Shown: positions 32,520-42,316, counted from the stretch's first letter. The stretch is DNA of 48,930 nucleotides from Tenderia sp965602225 (GCA_965602225.1 CBFCYE010000021.1:1-48930), one strand, 5' to 3'. The notes: generated from the letters alone by a model not told the origin. A program made the numbers and translations.

Positions 32520-33842
32520 ATGACTACGTCACGTTTTATCCATGCAGATGTCTGGCGTCTTGCTGGTCCCATGATTCTTTCCAATCTGACCATTCCTATA
32601 CTGGGGATTGTGGATACCGCTGTGGTGGGGCATCTCAGTTCAGCGCATTATCTTGGTGCGGTTGCGATTGGCGGCTTGATATTCTCGTTTGTCTACTGGG
32701 CCTTTGGTTTTCTGCGTATGGGTACCACGGGGCAAATTGCCCAGGCCTACGGACGCTCAGATCACAATGAGATACGCTCGGGTCTTGCCAGGGCAGGGCT
32801 ATTGGCTTTGATGTTGGCTGTGCCGATCATTGCCTTGCAGTTACCTATTCAGGCTTTAGCGATGTCATTGTTAGAGGCCAGTTTTGAGGTTGAAGCTTAC
32901 GCCAGTGAATATTTCTATATTCGTATCTGGAGCGCACCGGCGACCTTGTTCACCTATGTTCTGATTGGCTGGTTTCTGGGGATGCAGAATGCCCGCGGCC
33001 CACTATATTTATTGCTGATCATCAATCTAACCAATATTGCCCTTGATCTGTTGTTTGTCTGGGGGTTAGGGATGGATGTGGATGGTGTGGCGCTGGCTTC
33101 AGTGATTTCTGAATATCTTGGTGTCGCTGTTGGGTTGTGGCTGGTGCAGCGTGAGCTAAAGCGATATCCAGGTTTGTGGCTAAAACAACATATTTTTGAT
33201 GCTGCCCAGCTGCGGCAGATGTTTGTCTTAAATCACAATATTTTTATCCGCACCCTGTGCCTGATTTTTAGTATTGCCTTTTTTACGGCTCAAGGTGCCA
33301 AACATGGCGATATTGTCCTTGCCGCCAATGCCTTGTTGCTTAATTTTCAGACTTTCATGGCCTATGGCCTGGATGGTTTTGCCAATGCCGCAGAAGCACT
33401 TGTGGGCAAAGCGGTGGGGCAGAAAAATAGGCGCGAGTTTAAACGGGCCGTTCATACTGCAGCAGTCTGGTCTGCTGGCGTGGCTGTCTTTTTTAGCCTG
33501 TTGTATTTGTTTTTTGGTGTGCCGTTAATCAATCTTCTGACTGATATCGACAGCGTTCGCAACATGGCCTATCTGTTCTTGCCCTGGATGGTGATTTCAC
33601 CGCTATTGTCGGTATGGAGTTACCTGTTTGATGGCATTTTCATTGGTGCGACCCGCTCTGCTGAGATGCGTAATACCATGTTGATATCAACATTTTTGTG
33701 TTTTTTACCCGCCTGGTATCTATTCGAAGCGTTCGGTAATCACGGTCTTTGGGCTGCGTTAATGGTATTTATGCTGGCGCGCGGCTTGAGCATGTGGCTT
33801 AGTTACCGTTTACTTGATAAACGTGGTCTGTTTTTCGCGTAG
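32520..33842 (+). CDS. MATE family multidrug/ion efflux protein (DinF type)
   Basis: The 440-residue inner-membrane protein has about 12 predicted helices and the MATE/DinF pattern (WRLAGPMILSNLTIPILGIVDTAVVGHL; FLRMGTTGQIAQAYG; YGLDGFANAAEALVGKAVG). Family members use H+ or Na+ gradients to expel cationic compounds; the substrate is unknown. I start at ATG 32520 (MTTSRFIHADVWRLAG); the TTG frame from 32511 adds three residues. No Shine-Dalgarno sequence is seen. TATAAT at 32479-32484 could be the -10 box. It is divergent from the propeller lipoprotein. Confidence 0.92.
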   Translation: MTTSRFIHADVWRLAGPMILSNLTIPILGIVDTAVVGHLSSAHYLGAVAIGGLIFSFVYWAFGFLRMGTTGQIAQAYGRSDHNEIRSGLARAGLLALMLAVPIIALQLPIQALAMSLLEASFEVEAYASEYFYIRIWSAPATLFTYVLIGWFLGMQNARGPLYLLLIINLTNIALDLLFVWGLGMDVDGVALASVISEYLGVAVGLWLVQRELKRYPGLWLKQHIFDAAQLRQMFVLNHNIFIRTLCLIFSIAFFTAQGAKHGDIVLAANALLLNFQTFMAYGLDGFANAAEALVGKAVGQKNRREFKRAVHTAAVWSAGVAVFFSLLYLFFGVPLINLLTDIDSVRNMAYLFLPWMVISPLLSVWSYLFDGIFIGATRSAEMRNTMLISTFLCFLPAWYLFEAFGNHGLWAALMVFMLARGLSMWLSYRLLDKRGLFFA

Positions 33843-33893
33843 AGAGTCTATTTAAGGTAAAATAGCTGCTCTCGCCAAGCCATCTAAATCCTT

Positions 33894-36104
33894 ATGCAAA
33901 CTGCGCCAAATATCTTTTCCTACCGTCAATACTGGGCCAAACGTTATGGCACAGCGCCATATCTGCCCATGTCACGTGACGAGATGGATGCCCTGGGCTG
34001 GGATTCCTGTGACGTGATTCTGGTGACGGGTGATGCCTATGTTGATCATCCCAGTTTCGGTATGGCCCTGGTTGGGCGTCTGCTGGAAGCGCAGGGCTTT
34101 CGCGTCGGTATTATCGCCCAGCCAGACTGGCGCAGTGCCGAAGCCTTTAAAATACTCGGCAAACCAAACCTGTTCTGGGGTGTGACGGCTGGCAACATGG
34201 ACTCTATGGTCAATCGTTATACAGCTGATCGCAAGATCCGTTCTGACGATGCCTATTCGCCAGATGCGGCCGGTGGTAAACGACCAGACCGTTCGGTGGT
34301 GGTTTATGCCCAGCGCTGTCGTGAGGCCTATAAGGGTGTGCCGCTGGTGATTGGTGGAATCGAGGCCAGTCTGCGTCGCATCGCCCATTACGATTATTGG
34401 TCTGACAAGGTGCGTCATTCCATCCTGCCGGATTCCAAGGCGGATCTACTGGTATTTGGTAACGGTGAGCGGCAGGTGGTTGAGATTGCCCATCGACTGG
34501 CGGATGGTGAGAATATCAAACAGCTCACCGATATCCGCGGTACAGCCTTTATGAGTCAGGCCGTGCCAGCTGGTTGGATGGAGATTGACTCGACCTCCAT
34601 TGATGAGCCGGGCAAGCTGATTGAACATGTGGACCCGTATGCCATGACCAGTGCCGAGTCATGTGAGACCGCTGAGGGTAAAACGGCGGAGAAGGGCGGC
34701 GAAAAGATCATCGAGTTTTCCGCCAAGCTGCTCAAACAACATGACCGTAGCCGCAGCATTATCCGCCTACCAGCCTATGAGCAGGTCAAAGGGGATCCCT
34801 CTCTGTATGCCCACGCCGCGCGCGTACTGCACCTGGAAACCAATCCGGGCAACGCCCGTGCCCTGGTGCAACGTCATGGCAAACGTGATGTCTGGCTGAA
34901 CCCACCACCGATTCCTCTGACCAGTAAAGAGTTTGATCGGGTCTTCGAGCTGCCTTATCAGCGTCAACCACATCCGAGCTATCTAGGTGCCAAGCTTCCT
35001 GCCTATGAAATGATCCGTTTTTCGGTCAACATCATGCGTGGCTGTTTTGGCGGCTGTACCTTTTGTTCTATCACCGAACATGAAGGCCGCATCATCCAGA
35101 ATCGCTCTGAAAAATCCATCCTCAAAGAAGTGGAGAGCATTCGCGATACGGTACCTGGTTTTACCGGTGTCATTTCAGACCTGGGTGGGCCGACCGCAAA
35201 TATGTATCGTTTGGCCTGTAAGACGGAAGAGATTGAGTCGGCCTGTCGGCGACTTTCCTGCGTTTTTCCTGATATCTGCGTCAACCTGAATACCGATCAC
35301 ACACCGCTGATCAATCTCTATCGCAAGACCAGGGCCTTACCCGGTATCAAGAAGGTCTTTGTTGCCTCAGGCCTGCGTTACGACCTGGCGTTGCGATCGC
35401 CTGAATACGTCAAGGAGCTGGTGACTCACCATGTTGGTGGTTATCTCAAAATTGCCCCTGAACATACTGAAGAGGCCGTGCTCAACAAGATGATGAAGCC
35501 GGGCATCGGCAGCTATGAACGTTTTAAAGAGATGTTTGAAAAGTATTCTCGTGAAGCAGGCAAAGAGCAGTATCTGATTCCCTACTTTATCGCCGCCCAT
35601 CCGGGTGCAACCGATGAGGATATGCTCAACTTGGCGCTGTGGTTGAAACGCAATGATTTTCGTCTTGATCAAGTACAGACCTTTCTGCCATCACCGATGG
35701 CCTTGGCCACGGCCATGTATCACAGCAATCAGAACCCATTACGCAAAATTCATCGTGATGGCGAGCAACTCTTTACCGCCAAAGGGGCGAACCAGCGCCG
35801 CCTGCAAAAGGCCTTTATCCGCTTTCACGATGCCGAAAACTGGCCACTATTGCGTGATGCTCTGAAAAAAATGGGGCGCTCCGATCTGATTGGTAATGGC
35901 AAACGCCACCTGGTGCCTAACTGGCAGCCGGAAGGAACGGGCGGCCAGACTAAATCCTTCGATAGATCTTCCGGTAAATCCCCTGGTAAATCCCAGCCAA
36001 GATCAAACAATACACGCCAGCCGCCACAAACCAAGGGGCCTAAAAAAGCCCGGCAGGCAAAGCCAACCGGGCGTGGTGTAAAGCGAAGTCCGCGCAGGAA
36101 GTAG
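33894..36104 (+). CDS. ygiQ: YgiQ family radical SAM protein
   Basis: The 736-residue protein has an N-terminal cobalamin-binding-like region, then a radical SAM core with the iron-sulfur motif CFGGCTFC (Cys384, Cys388, Cys391), as in UPF0313/YgiQ. The reaction is unknown. The last 60 residues are very basic and rich in Lys, Arg, Ser and Pro, a disordered tail that may bind nucleic acid. The gene begins 51 bases after the MATE gene. Its 3' end encodes the terminator of the convergent gene (36042-36072), and the two stop codons are only two bases apart. Confidence 0.93.
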   Translation: MQTAPNIFSYRQYWAKRYGTAPYLPMSRDEMDALGWDSCDVILVTGDAYVDHPSFGMALVGRLLEAQGFRVGIIAQPDWRSAEAFKILGKPNLFWGVTAGNMDSMVNRYTADRKIRSDDAYSPDAAGGKRPDRSVVVYAQRCREAYKGVPLVIGGIEASLRRIAHYDYWSDKVRHSILPDSKADLLVFGNGERQVVEIAHRLADGENIKQLTDIRGTAFMSQAVPAGWMEIDSTSIDEPGKLIEHVDPYAMTSAESCETAEGKTAEKGGEKIIEFSAKLLKQHDRSRSIIRLPAYEQVKGDPSLYAHAARVLHLETNPGNARALVQRHGKRDVWLNPPPIPLTSKEFDRVFELPYQRQPHPSYLGAKLPAYEMIRFSVNIMRGCFGGCTFCSITEHEGRIIQNRSEKSILKEVESIRDTVPGFTGVISDLGGPTANMYRLACKTEEIESACRRLSCVFPDICVNLNTDHTPLINLYRKTRALPGIKKVFVASGLRYDLALRSPEYVKELVTHHVGGYLKIAPEHTEEAVLNKMMKPGIGSYERFKEMFEKYSREAGKEQYLIPYFIAAHPGATDEDMLNLALWLKRNDFRLDQVQTFLPSPMALATAMYHSNQNPLRKIHRDGEQLFTAKGANQRRLQKAFIRFHDAENWPLLRDALKKMGRSDLIGNGKRHLVPNWQPEGTGGQTKSFDRSSGKSPGKSQPRSNNTRQPPQTKGPKKARQAKPTGRGVKRSPRRK
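36042..36072 (-). terminator. Minus-strand terminator inside the ygiQ 3' coding region
   Basis: Read on the minus strand, GCCCGG pairs with CCGGGC (36067-36072 with 36048-36053), with an inner GGC/GCC pair set, and six T follow (36042-36047). It lies 35 bases downstream of the stop of the two-helix membrane gene and overlaps codons of the ygiQ tail. Confidence 0.75.
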
Positions 36105-36106
36105 TG

Positions 36107-36484
36107 CTAGGACAGCTTGTTGGTCAAAATGATCTCAACCTTTTGCCCCTGTGGTGGTGCATCATTTCTGACTGCCGCAGCAATGTCACCCATACGTTGA
36201 ACACTGGTATTGCCCAGCTTGATCAAGTCGACACCTGTTGCCAGGAAGGTCTCAATCAGCTTGGGGATCTTGGACAGATAAACGCCCAGCGCACCAATAA
36301 TAACAAGGGCAACGATTGTTGACATAATTGGCCCAAATGCAGCAGTGAAGAATTCGGTCAGGTTAACCCAGAGCGCTAATGGGACGAGTGATGCGCAGCC
36401 ATACCAGAGAAAAACCACAAAGGTAAAAAACAGCAATACAAGAAATTGTAAGAAACGTACTAATGCGATATCGATGGTTTTCAT
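36107..36484 (-). CDS. Two-helix inner-membrane protein of unknown function
   Basis: The 125-residue protein has two long hydrophobic helices (about 8-40 and 50-72) and a soluble C-terminal part of about 50 residues (IPKLIETFLATGVDLIKLGN...). AAGGG precedes ATG 36484 by seven to nine bases. I do not recognise the family. It lies downstream of the GT-B-like gene on the same strand, 139 bases away, and has its own terminator inside ygiQ. The gap upstream holds a short open frame ending at 36508. Confidence 0.7.
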   Translation of the reverse strand: MKTIDIALVRFLQFLVLLFFTFVVFLWYGCASLVPLALWVNLTEFFTAAFGPIMSTIVALVIIGALGVYLSKIPKLIETFLATGVDLIKLGNTSVQRMGDIAAAVRNDAPPQGQKVEIILTNKLS

Positions 36485-36623
36485 ATTTATACCCTTCCCA
36501 GTTTTAGTTATTTCCCCCGGCCTTTTTTGGAGGGCGAACTTAAAATCTTGTCATAGATGTCGTTGACTGACAAGCTGCGAAATTTCGTGGATCTAGAGTG
36601 GTTCCTGCTTTCAGGAAATATGC

Positions 36624-37709
36624 TTAATTTTCAGTAAGATCGAATTTATGTAACAGAATCCTGATGGCGTCATCTAGTCCAGAGTCAGGCATGATCGGCG
36701 GGATTTCTTGCTCCAGCAGTGAGATAAGCTCACTAGCAAAATGGCCATCACCGAATTTCTGCTGCGTAATACTGGCGCAGGGGCTGTGGTGTTTAAGCCA
36801 GTCACACAGATAGCTATGTTCAGGCCAGTCCGGGCGCTCAACATAAAGCACTGCCGTGCGATTGCAGGCCGCCTGGCTAAAACTGCCATAGCCGGGTTTT
36901 GTCAGTAATAAGTCGGCCGAGCAGAGCGCATCGATAAAGCTGATGTCTATGCCCTGCAGTGAGGATATGTCGTCGCGATCGTCGGGGGCTTGGCCGTCTA
37001 TCAGATACTGAACACCTTCTATAACCGGCCAAGCTTTGATATTGATGTCGGTCTTTATGCCGCCCATGCTGGCTAGAACCAACTGGGTATTGTCTGCCAA
37101 GGCCAGTTTTTCACAAAGAAATTGATGCCTATTTCTGCCTGTCAATGCGATTGGACCAACGGTTTCGGTGGCAAGGCCAGTCATTGGCATTGCCGGTTGA
37201 GTGCGGATTATGCAATCTGCGCTGTCATAGGCGTTGAGTATTTGTCTGTATATCTGTGGCTGTCCGCTGAAATAGTGCTGAAAGATTTCAGCCCAGTTGA
37301 GGCAGCCATAGGCAATCGCCGGTATCCCTACTTGGTTGGCAGCAGCCAGCGGTAAATAGGCAATATTGGAAATAACAAAGTCGGCCTGGAGTTGTGTAAG
37401 CCTGCTAATTTCTGCATCTATGTTGGCCTGCCAGTTCTGATGCAAGGCCTGGTAGTTGGCCAGACTCTTTTCAGTATTAATTCTAAAGGCATCAAACATC
37501 ACCATGCCGAAATCTGTTGATTCCATACAGTGATCAAATTCGAATGGCATGATAGTGCGTAAAAAATGCTCAGGAAGATCTGCCCGCACAGTGATTCTTA
37601 GGTTTGAACACTTGCGTTGCAGCGCCTGGATAAGCGGGGCGGTCATCCCCGCATGACCATAACCATGACCAGAAATTACAACGACAAGATGCTTTGATTC
37701 AGCTGACAT
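36624..37709 (-). CDS. GT-B-like protein related to the L-arabinokinase N-terminal domain
   Basis: The 361-residue protein starts SAESKHLVVVISGHGYGHA; the SGHGxGHA motif is typical of the GT-B-like domain of plant L-arabinokinases and related bacterial proteins. A second Rossmann half carries LLTKPGYGSFSQAACNRTAV, resembling the MurG/UGT donor-binding loop. It may be a glycosyltransferase or a sugar-nucleotide binding protein; no GHMP kinase domain follows. The start is set at ATG 37709; the longer frame from 37787 runs into the divergent gene. No Shine-Dalgarno sequence is visible. Confidence 0.7.
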   Translation of the reverse strand: MSAESKHLVVVISGHGYGHAGMTAPLIQALQRKCSNLRITVRADLPEHFLRTIMPFEFDHCMESTDFGMVMFDAFRINTEKSLANYQALHQNWQANIDAEISRLTQLQADFVISNIAYLPLAAANQVGIPAIAYGCLNWAEIFQHYFSGQPQIYRQILNAYDSADCIIRTQPAMPMTGLATETVGPIALTGRNRHQFLCEKLALADNTQLVLASMGGIKTDINIKAWPVIEGVQYLIDGQAPDDRDDISSLQGIDISFIDALCSADLLLTKPGYGSFSQAACNRTAVLYVERPDWPEHSYLCDWLKHHSPCASITQQKFGDGHFASELISLLEQEIPPIMPDSGLDDAIRILLHKFDLTEN

Positions 37710-37747
37710 GGCGGTATAGTAATGGCTCTCTAATATAAAAAATACCC

Positions 37748-38545
37748 ATGTTTGAAGTTGCTCTGATTTATCTGTTGCTAGGTGCATTTGCCGGCATTGT
37801 TGCCGGCTTGCTGGGTGTTGGTGGCGGTTTGATTATCGTGCCGGTATTGGTTGCTGTTTTTCAGTTGCAATCTTTTGATCCTCAGATTTTGATGCAGCTT
37901 GCGCTTGGTACATCGTTGGCAACAATTGTCTTTACCTCACTGTCATCAGTGATTGCCCATCATCGCCGTGGGGCGGTCGTTTGGGGCATGATTGCCAAGT
38001 TGGCGCCAGGGATGTTGCTGGGGGCAATGATTGGTGCCTATGTCGCAGATATTACCAGCGGTGAGCAATTAAAACTGTTTTTTGCAGTCTTTGAAGTTGC
38101 GGTGGCGGCATACCTGTTTATTGGTGCGCCAGTGGCCGAAAATGTTTTTCAGGGCACTCTCAAATGGACTGAATCGCTAGGTGTGTCTGTATCTATTGGC
38201 GCAATTTCAGCTGTGCTTGGAATAGGTGGCGGCACGCTGACTGTTCCATATCTTTGCATGCGTGGCACCAATATTCGTCAGGCAATTGCGGCGTCTGCTG
38301 CTTGTGGAATACCGATAGCTGTATCTGGTGCGCTTGCTTATTGTTTTTTTGGGCTTGATGAAGCGATTTTACCGGCCTATAGCAGCGGATTTATCTATTG
38401 GCCCGCCTTGGCTGGGATAGTTGCCGCAAGCCTGATTACGGCTCCATTGGGTGCCGCGCTGGCTCACCGCCTACCTGTCGCAATCTTAAGAAAGGTCTTT
38501 TCCGTAGTTTTGATTGTTATGGCATCGGTTATGGTGTTTATTTAG
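37748..38545 (+). CDS. TauE/SafE (TSUP) family membrane exporter
   Basis: The 265-residue protein has about eight predicted helices and the paired TSUP motif, GLLGVGGGLIIVPVL in the first half and AVLGIGGGTLTVPYL in the second. Family members export or import sulfite, sulfoacetate or other organosulfur anions; the substrate cannot be told here. It is divergent from the GT-B-like gene with 38 bases between the ATGs. No clear terminator follows. Confidence 0.92.
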   Translation: MFEVALIYLLLGAFAGIVAGLLGVGGGLIIVPVLVAVFQLQSFDPQILMQLALGTSLATIVFTSLSSVIAHHRRGAVVWGMIAKLAPGMLLGAMIGAYVADITSGEQLKLFFAVFEVAVAAYLFIGAPVAENVFQGTLKWTESLGVSVSIGAISAVLGIGGGTLTVPYLCMRGTNIRQAIAASAACGIPIAVSGALAYCFFGLDEAILPAYSSGFIYWPALAGIVAASLITAPLGAALAHRLPVAILRKVFSVVLIVMASVMVFI

Positions 38546-38727
38546 TTTTATCAGTCAGATAGCTATATACATTTAATATTGTTTCTTCTTTTTGTTCATG
38601 TTGTTCAGTAATGTTTTTTCACTCGCATATTTATTTTGTGACTCATGCCACGGAAACTTTTAGCCTGATATCTAGAATTATGCTCGTAAACAAACGAATT
38701 CCTCAGTTTTAAGTTTAGGAGTAGCAC

Positions 38728-39117
38728 ATGTTTAAAAAAATGCGTTGGGGGATGATAGCCATGATGATGGCTGTATCAGGAATATTTTCAATGGCTCATG
38801 CTGCCGGTGATATGGGTAAGAGTTTTGATGCTGCAACCACAGGTGATTTTAAGCAGGCTGTAACAATCTGGGAAGATCTAGCTGCTGATGGTGATGCACA
38901 GGCACAATTTAATCTAGGATTGATGTATCACGGTGGACTAGGACTGCCAAGAGACGAGGCAACAGCCGTTAAACTTTATCAAAAGGCCGCTGAAGCTGGT
39001 TACACCGCTGCTCAGGTTTATCTGGTTGTTGGCTATGAAGAAGGTTGGTTCGGCCTGCCACAGGACAGTAATAAGGCCTATTACTGGCGTGGAATGGTGA
39101 GTAATGAGATGAAATAA
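38728..39117 (+). CDS. Exported Sel1-repeat protein
   Basis: The 129-residue protein has a signal peptide (about 1-25, cleavage after AHA or ASA-like AHAA) and two Sel1/TPR-like repeats: AQFNLGLMYHGGLGLPRDEATAVKLYQKAAEAG, then a degenerate one ending GWFGLPQDSNKAYYW. Such repeats mediate protein contacts in the periplasm; partners are unknown. AGGAG precedes the ATG by seven bases, and a terminator follows. TAGAAT at 38673-38678 is a possible -10. Confidence 0.85.
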   Translation: MFKKMRWGMIAMMMAVSGIFSMAHAAGDMGKSFDAATTGDFKQAVTIWEDLAADGDAQAQFNLGLMYHGGLGLPRDEATAVKLYQKAAEAGYTAAQVYLVVGYEEGWFGLPQDSNKAYYWRGMVSNEMK

Positions 39118-39141
39118 GCTCATCACAACACAGTTATTTGG

Positions 39142-39168
39142 AAAAGGGAGGCTTGACCTCCCTTTTTT
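39142..39168 (+). terminator. Intrinsic terminator after the Sel1 gene
   Basis: GGGAGG (39146-39151) pairs with CCTCCC (39157-39162), with an A-run before and six T after. It is 25 bases past the stop codon. Confidence 0.9.
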
Positions 39169-39255
39169 GTGCATATTATTAATAGATTAGGGATAGGCAT
39201 ACGCCTCATTTTTGGTATGATCAGTTAATGTAAATATTCGAAGTGGAGGCAATAT

Positions 39256-39714
39256 ATGGTCCAGACAACTGAGATGCCACAGGTAAAACGTCGTCGTTCT
39301 ATGACGATGATTCAGAGGCTTGTAGGGGCGAGAACAGAAATGTTGTCACTATATACATTGCTAGCAAGTCGTAAACCTTTCAATGAAGCAGCTGATGCGC
39401 AGATGTTGTTGCAAGAGTTCTGCCAGTCACTAGTCGATTATACCGCCAATGCCCATTTTCAGCTTTATCGCTATTTCGCTGAAAAAAATGAGCGTCGTCA
39501 AGAAATTCGTGATGTTGCTGAAAACGTCTATCCCAAAGTCTTGCATATGACTAACATTATCCTAGATTTTAATGATATTTATGATTGTGGTGATCACTGC
39601 TCACATTTAAATAATCTTGAAGAAGATCTATCGAAGTTAGGTGAGGTTCTAGCCGACCGTATCGAACTTGAAGATGAGCTGATTAGCGCATTCGGATTTA
39701 ATTTCGATAATTAA
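39256..39714 (+). CDS. rsd: Rsd/AlgQ family anti-sigma-70 factor
   Basis: The 152-residue helical protein has the Rsd signature LLQEFCQSLVDYTANAHFQLY and a C-terminal LGEVLADRIELEDELI. E. coli Rsd binds region 4 of RpoD, freeing core RNA polymerase for alternative sigma factors, and stimulates SpoT hydrolase. Start choice: GTG/ATG at 39256 (MVQTTEMPQVKR) with GGAGG upstream. It is monocistronic with its own terminator. Its place next to the Lon-like and RelA genes suggests a stationary-phase grouping, which I infer only from distance. Confidence 0.9.
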   Translation: MVQTTEMPQVKRRRSMTMIQRLVGARTEMLSLYTLLASRKPFNEAADAQMLLQEFCQSLVDYTANAHFQLYRYFAEKNERRQEIRDVAENVYPKVLHMTNIILDFNDIYDCGDHCSHLNNLEEDLSKLGEVLADRIELEDELISAFGFNFDN

Positions 39715-39731
39715 TAAACGATCAGTTTTAC

Positions 39732-39766
39732 AAAAAAAAGCCTGCTAACTATGCAGGTTTTTTTTT
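39732..39766. terminator. Intrinsic terminator after rsd
   Basis: CCTGC (39741-39745) pairs with GCAGG (39753-39757), loop TAACTAT, with eight A before and nine T after. It can act on both strands. Confidence 0.85.
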
Positions 39767-39862
39767 GCCCGAAATGGCGCTATTGAATAGATTATTTTCA
39801 GAAATGAATAGGGTATTATGAACACCGTATTAGTGTTTAAACCCTGAAATAAAAGGATAACA

Positions 39863-42316
39863 ATGAGTCTGTTAAAACCGTTGGCAGCAAAACAGCTCTA
39901 TCAAGCCTCTGATCTCTCGCAACTTGATTTTCGTACTACGACTGACCTGGAAGATTTATCAGAGATAGTTGGCCAGGCTCGGGCATTAGAGGCTATTCAT
40001 TTTGGCATCGGTATAAAAAAGACTGGCTATAACATTTTTGCGCTTGGACCTGCGGGTACAGGTAAGCACGGTGTAGTTACGCAGTTATTGAAGCAAAAGG
40101 CGAAATCAGAAAAAGAGCCCTACGACTGGTGTTATGTCAATAATTTTGACTTGCCGCATAAACCTATCAAACTGTGTTTGCCAAACGGTATGGGACGCCA
40201 GCTCTGCCAGGATATGCAGCAACTGATCGAAGAGCTCCGTGAGGCTATTCCAACACTGTTTGAAAGTGAAGAATATCGCAGCAAGGTTGAAGAACTTGAA
40301 GATGAACTTAAAAAGCGCCAGGAACGGGCTGTCGATGAAATCCGTCAATCGGCAAAAGATAAACAAGTTGCTCTCATTCGCACCGCCAATGGATTCGCCT
40401 TTGCCCCCACCAAAAATGATGCTGTTATCAATCCCAAGGATTTTAAGAAGCTACCTGAGGATGAAAAGCAAAAATTTGATGCCGATATTGAACAATTACA
40501 GGACAAACTGGAACGTGGTCTAAGGGCCGTTCCTCAGTGGCGGCGCGAGGCGAGAGAAAAACTAAAACAACTCAATGATGAAGTCGCAATGTCGGTTATT
40601 GGTCGCCTTACCGATGAACTGTTTGAACATTACAAAAGTCATGCCGACGTTCTGACCTATCTTAATACCGTGCAAACAGATGTAATCGATAATATTGATA
40701 ATTTTCGTCGTAGTGAAGATGACCAGTCTGCGGTTGGTCTAGGTTTGATACAACAGGGGGCAAGCTTTAGTCGCTATGAGGTTAACGTCCTGGTTGATTA
40801 CACCAGTATTTCAGGTGCACCTGTAGTCTTCGATGACAATCCAACTTATCAGAACCTGGTTGGACGTGTAGAACATATGGCTATGATGGGCACTCTGATA
40901 ACCGACTTTACACTCATCAAACCTGGCACCTTACATCAAGCCAATAATGGCTATCTAGTCATTGAGGCGTACAAACTTTTACAACATCCATTTAGTTGGG
41001 AGGCGCTCAAGCGCGCATTGCGTTCTGGTGAGATCCATATTGGTTCGCTTGAGCAGATGTTGGGCGTTGTGACTACTGTATCGCTTGAACCTGAGCCAAT
41101 ACCTCTTAATGTCAAAGTGGTCTTAGTTGGTGATCGTGTTCTTTACTACCTGCTTTACCAGCTTGATCCCGAGTTTCAGGAATTGTTCAAGGTTGCGGCT
41201 GATTTTGATGACCAGATGGATCGAAGTGTTGAGAGTCAGCACTTATACGCTCGACTGATTGCGACTCTGGTTAAAAAAGAAGAGCTACATGCGTTTGATA
41301 AGTCTGCTGTTGAACGAGTTATCGAGCAGAGTGCCAGGATTAGCGAAGACGCCAATAAACTTTCAACGCATATGCGCGGCATCTGTGACCTGTTGTGTGA
41401 AGCCGATTATTGGGCGCAGCAGCATGGCCGTGATGTGGTAACAGCAGAAGATGTGCAAACGGCCATCAATGCCCAGATACGTCGCAGCAGTCGTCTGGAA
41501 GAAGATCTGCATGACAATATACAGCGTGGCATATTGTTGATTGATACCTGTAACACAAAGGTCGGTCAGGTGAATGCCCTATCGGTTATTGATCTCGGTA
41601 ATATCTCATTTGGTACGCCGAGTCGAATCACCGCTCAGGTAAGGATGGGTGATGGTGATGTGCTTGATATCGAACGTGAGGTTGACCTGGGTGGTCCGAT
41701 TCACTCAAAGGGCGTATTGATTCTTTCCGGGTTTATTGGTGCCAGGTACGCCAAAGAACAACCACTGGCGCTAACGGCAAGCCTGGTATTCGAACAATCC
41801 TATGGTGAAATTGAAGGCGATAGTGCCTCGTCAGCAGAGTTATACGCCTTGCTATCAGCATTGTCTGAATTGCCTATCAAACAGAGTTTGGCGGTTACTG
41901 GCTCGGTTAATCAACATGGCCAGGTTCAGGCAATTGGCGGTGTTAATGAAAAGATTGAAGGGTTCTTTGATGTTTGTTCAGTGCGTGGTCTCACGGGTAA
42001 GCAGGGCGTGCTTATTCCCAGCAGCAATGTTAATGACCTGATGCTTAGAAAAGATATTGTTGAAGCCGTAGAGCAGGGGATGTTTCATATCTATGCGGTT
42101 GAAACAATCGACCAGGGGATAGAAATCCTTACTGGTGTGGCTGCAGGTGAGCTGGATGCAGAAGGGCAATATCCTGAAGACAGTGTCAATTTTAGGGTTG
42201 CCTCACAATTGTTTCGTTTTGCGATCATCCGCCACGAATTTGGTGAATCGAAAAAAGATGATGATGGGCCTGATGAACATGCAGATAAACACAGCCATAA
42301 AGAAAGTAAAGATTAA
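39863..42316 (+). CDS. Lon-related ATP-dependent protease (YcbZ-like)
   Basis: The 817-residue AAA+ protease carries Walker A GPAGTGKHG near residue 55, a large helical insertion with coiled coil (about 130-260), and a C-terminal S16 domain. In this, the catalytic Ser is in GDSASS and the Lys in GGVNEKIEGFF, the Lon Ser-Lys dyad. The architecture matches the YcbZ/Lon-related family, which is shorter in its N-terminal substrate part than Lon. AAGGA lies seven bases before the ATG. The stop overlaps relA (TAATG), so translation is coupled. Confidence 0.92.
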   Translation: MSLLKPLAAKQLYQASDLSQLDFRTTTDLEDLSEIVGQARALEAIHFGIGIKKTGYNIFALGPAGTGKHGVVTQLLKQKAKSEKEPYDWCYVNNFDLPHKPIKLCLPNGMGRQLCQDMQQLIEELREAIPTLFESEEYRSKVEELEDELKKRQERAVDEIRQSAKDKQVALIRTANGFAFAPTKNDAVINPKDFKKLPEDEKQKFDADIEQLQDKLERGLRAVPQWRREAREKLKQLNDEVAMSVIGRLTDELFEHYKSHADVLTYLNTVQTDVIDNIDNFRRSEDDQSAVGLGLIQQGASFSRYEVNVLVDYTSISGAPVVFDDNPTYQNLVGRVEHMAMMGTLITDFTLIKPGTLHQANNGYLVIEAYKLLQHPFSWEALKRALRSGEIHIGSLEQMLGVVTTVSLEPEPIPLNVKVVLVGDRVLYYLLYQLDPEFQELFKVAADFDDQMDRSVESQHLYARLIATLVKKEELHAFDKSAVERVIEQSARISEDANKLSTHMRGICDLLCEADYWAQQHGRDVVTAEDVQTAINAQIRRSSRLEEDLHDNIQRGILLIDTCNTKVGQVNALSVIDLGNISFGTPSRITAQVRMGDGDVLDIEREVDLGGPIHSKGVLILSGFIGARYAKEQPLALTASLVFEQSYGEIEGDSASSAELYALLSALSELPIKQSLAVTGSVNQHGQVQAIGGVNEKIEGFFDVCSVRGLTGKQGVLIPSSNVNDLMLRKDIVEAVEQGMFHIYAVETIDQGIEILTGVAAGELDAEGQYPEDSVNFRVASQLFRFAIIRHEFGESKKDDDGPDEHADKHSHKESKD

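Noticed and set aside
33972..34418. 148-codon minus-strand frame inside ygiQ
   Set aside because: Antisense shadow of ygiQ; no RBS or conserved motif.
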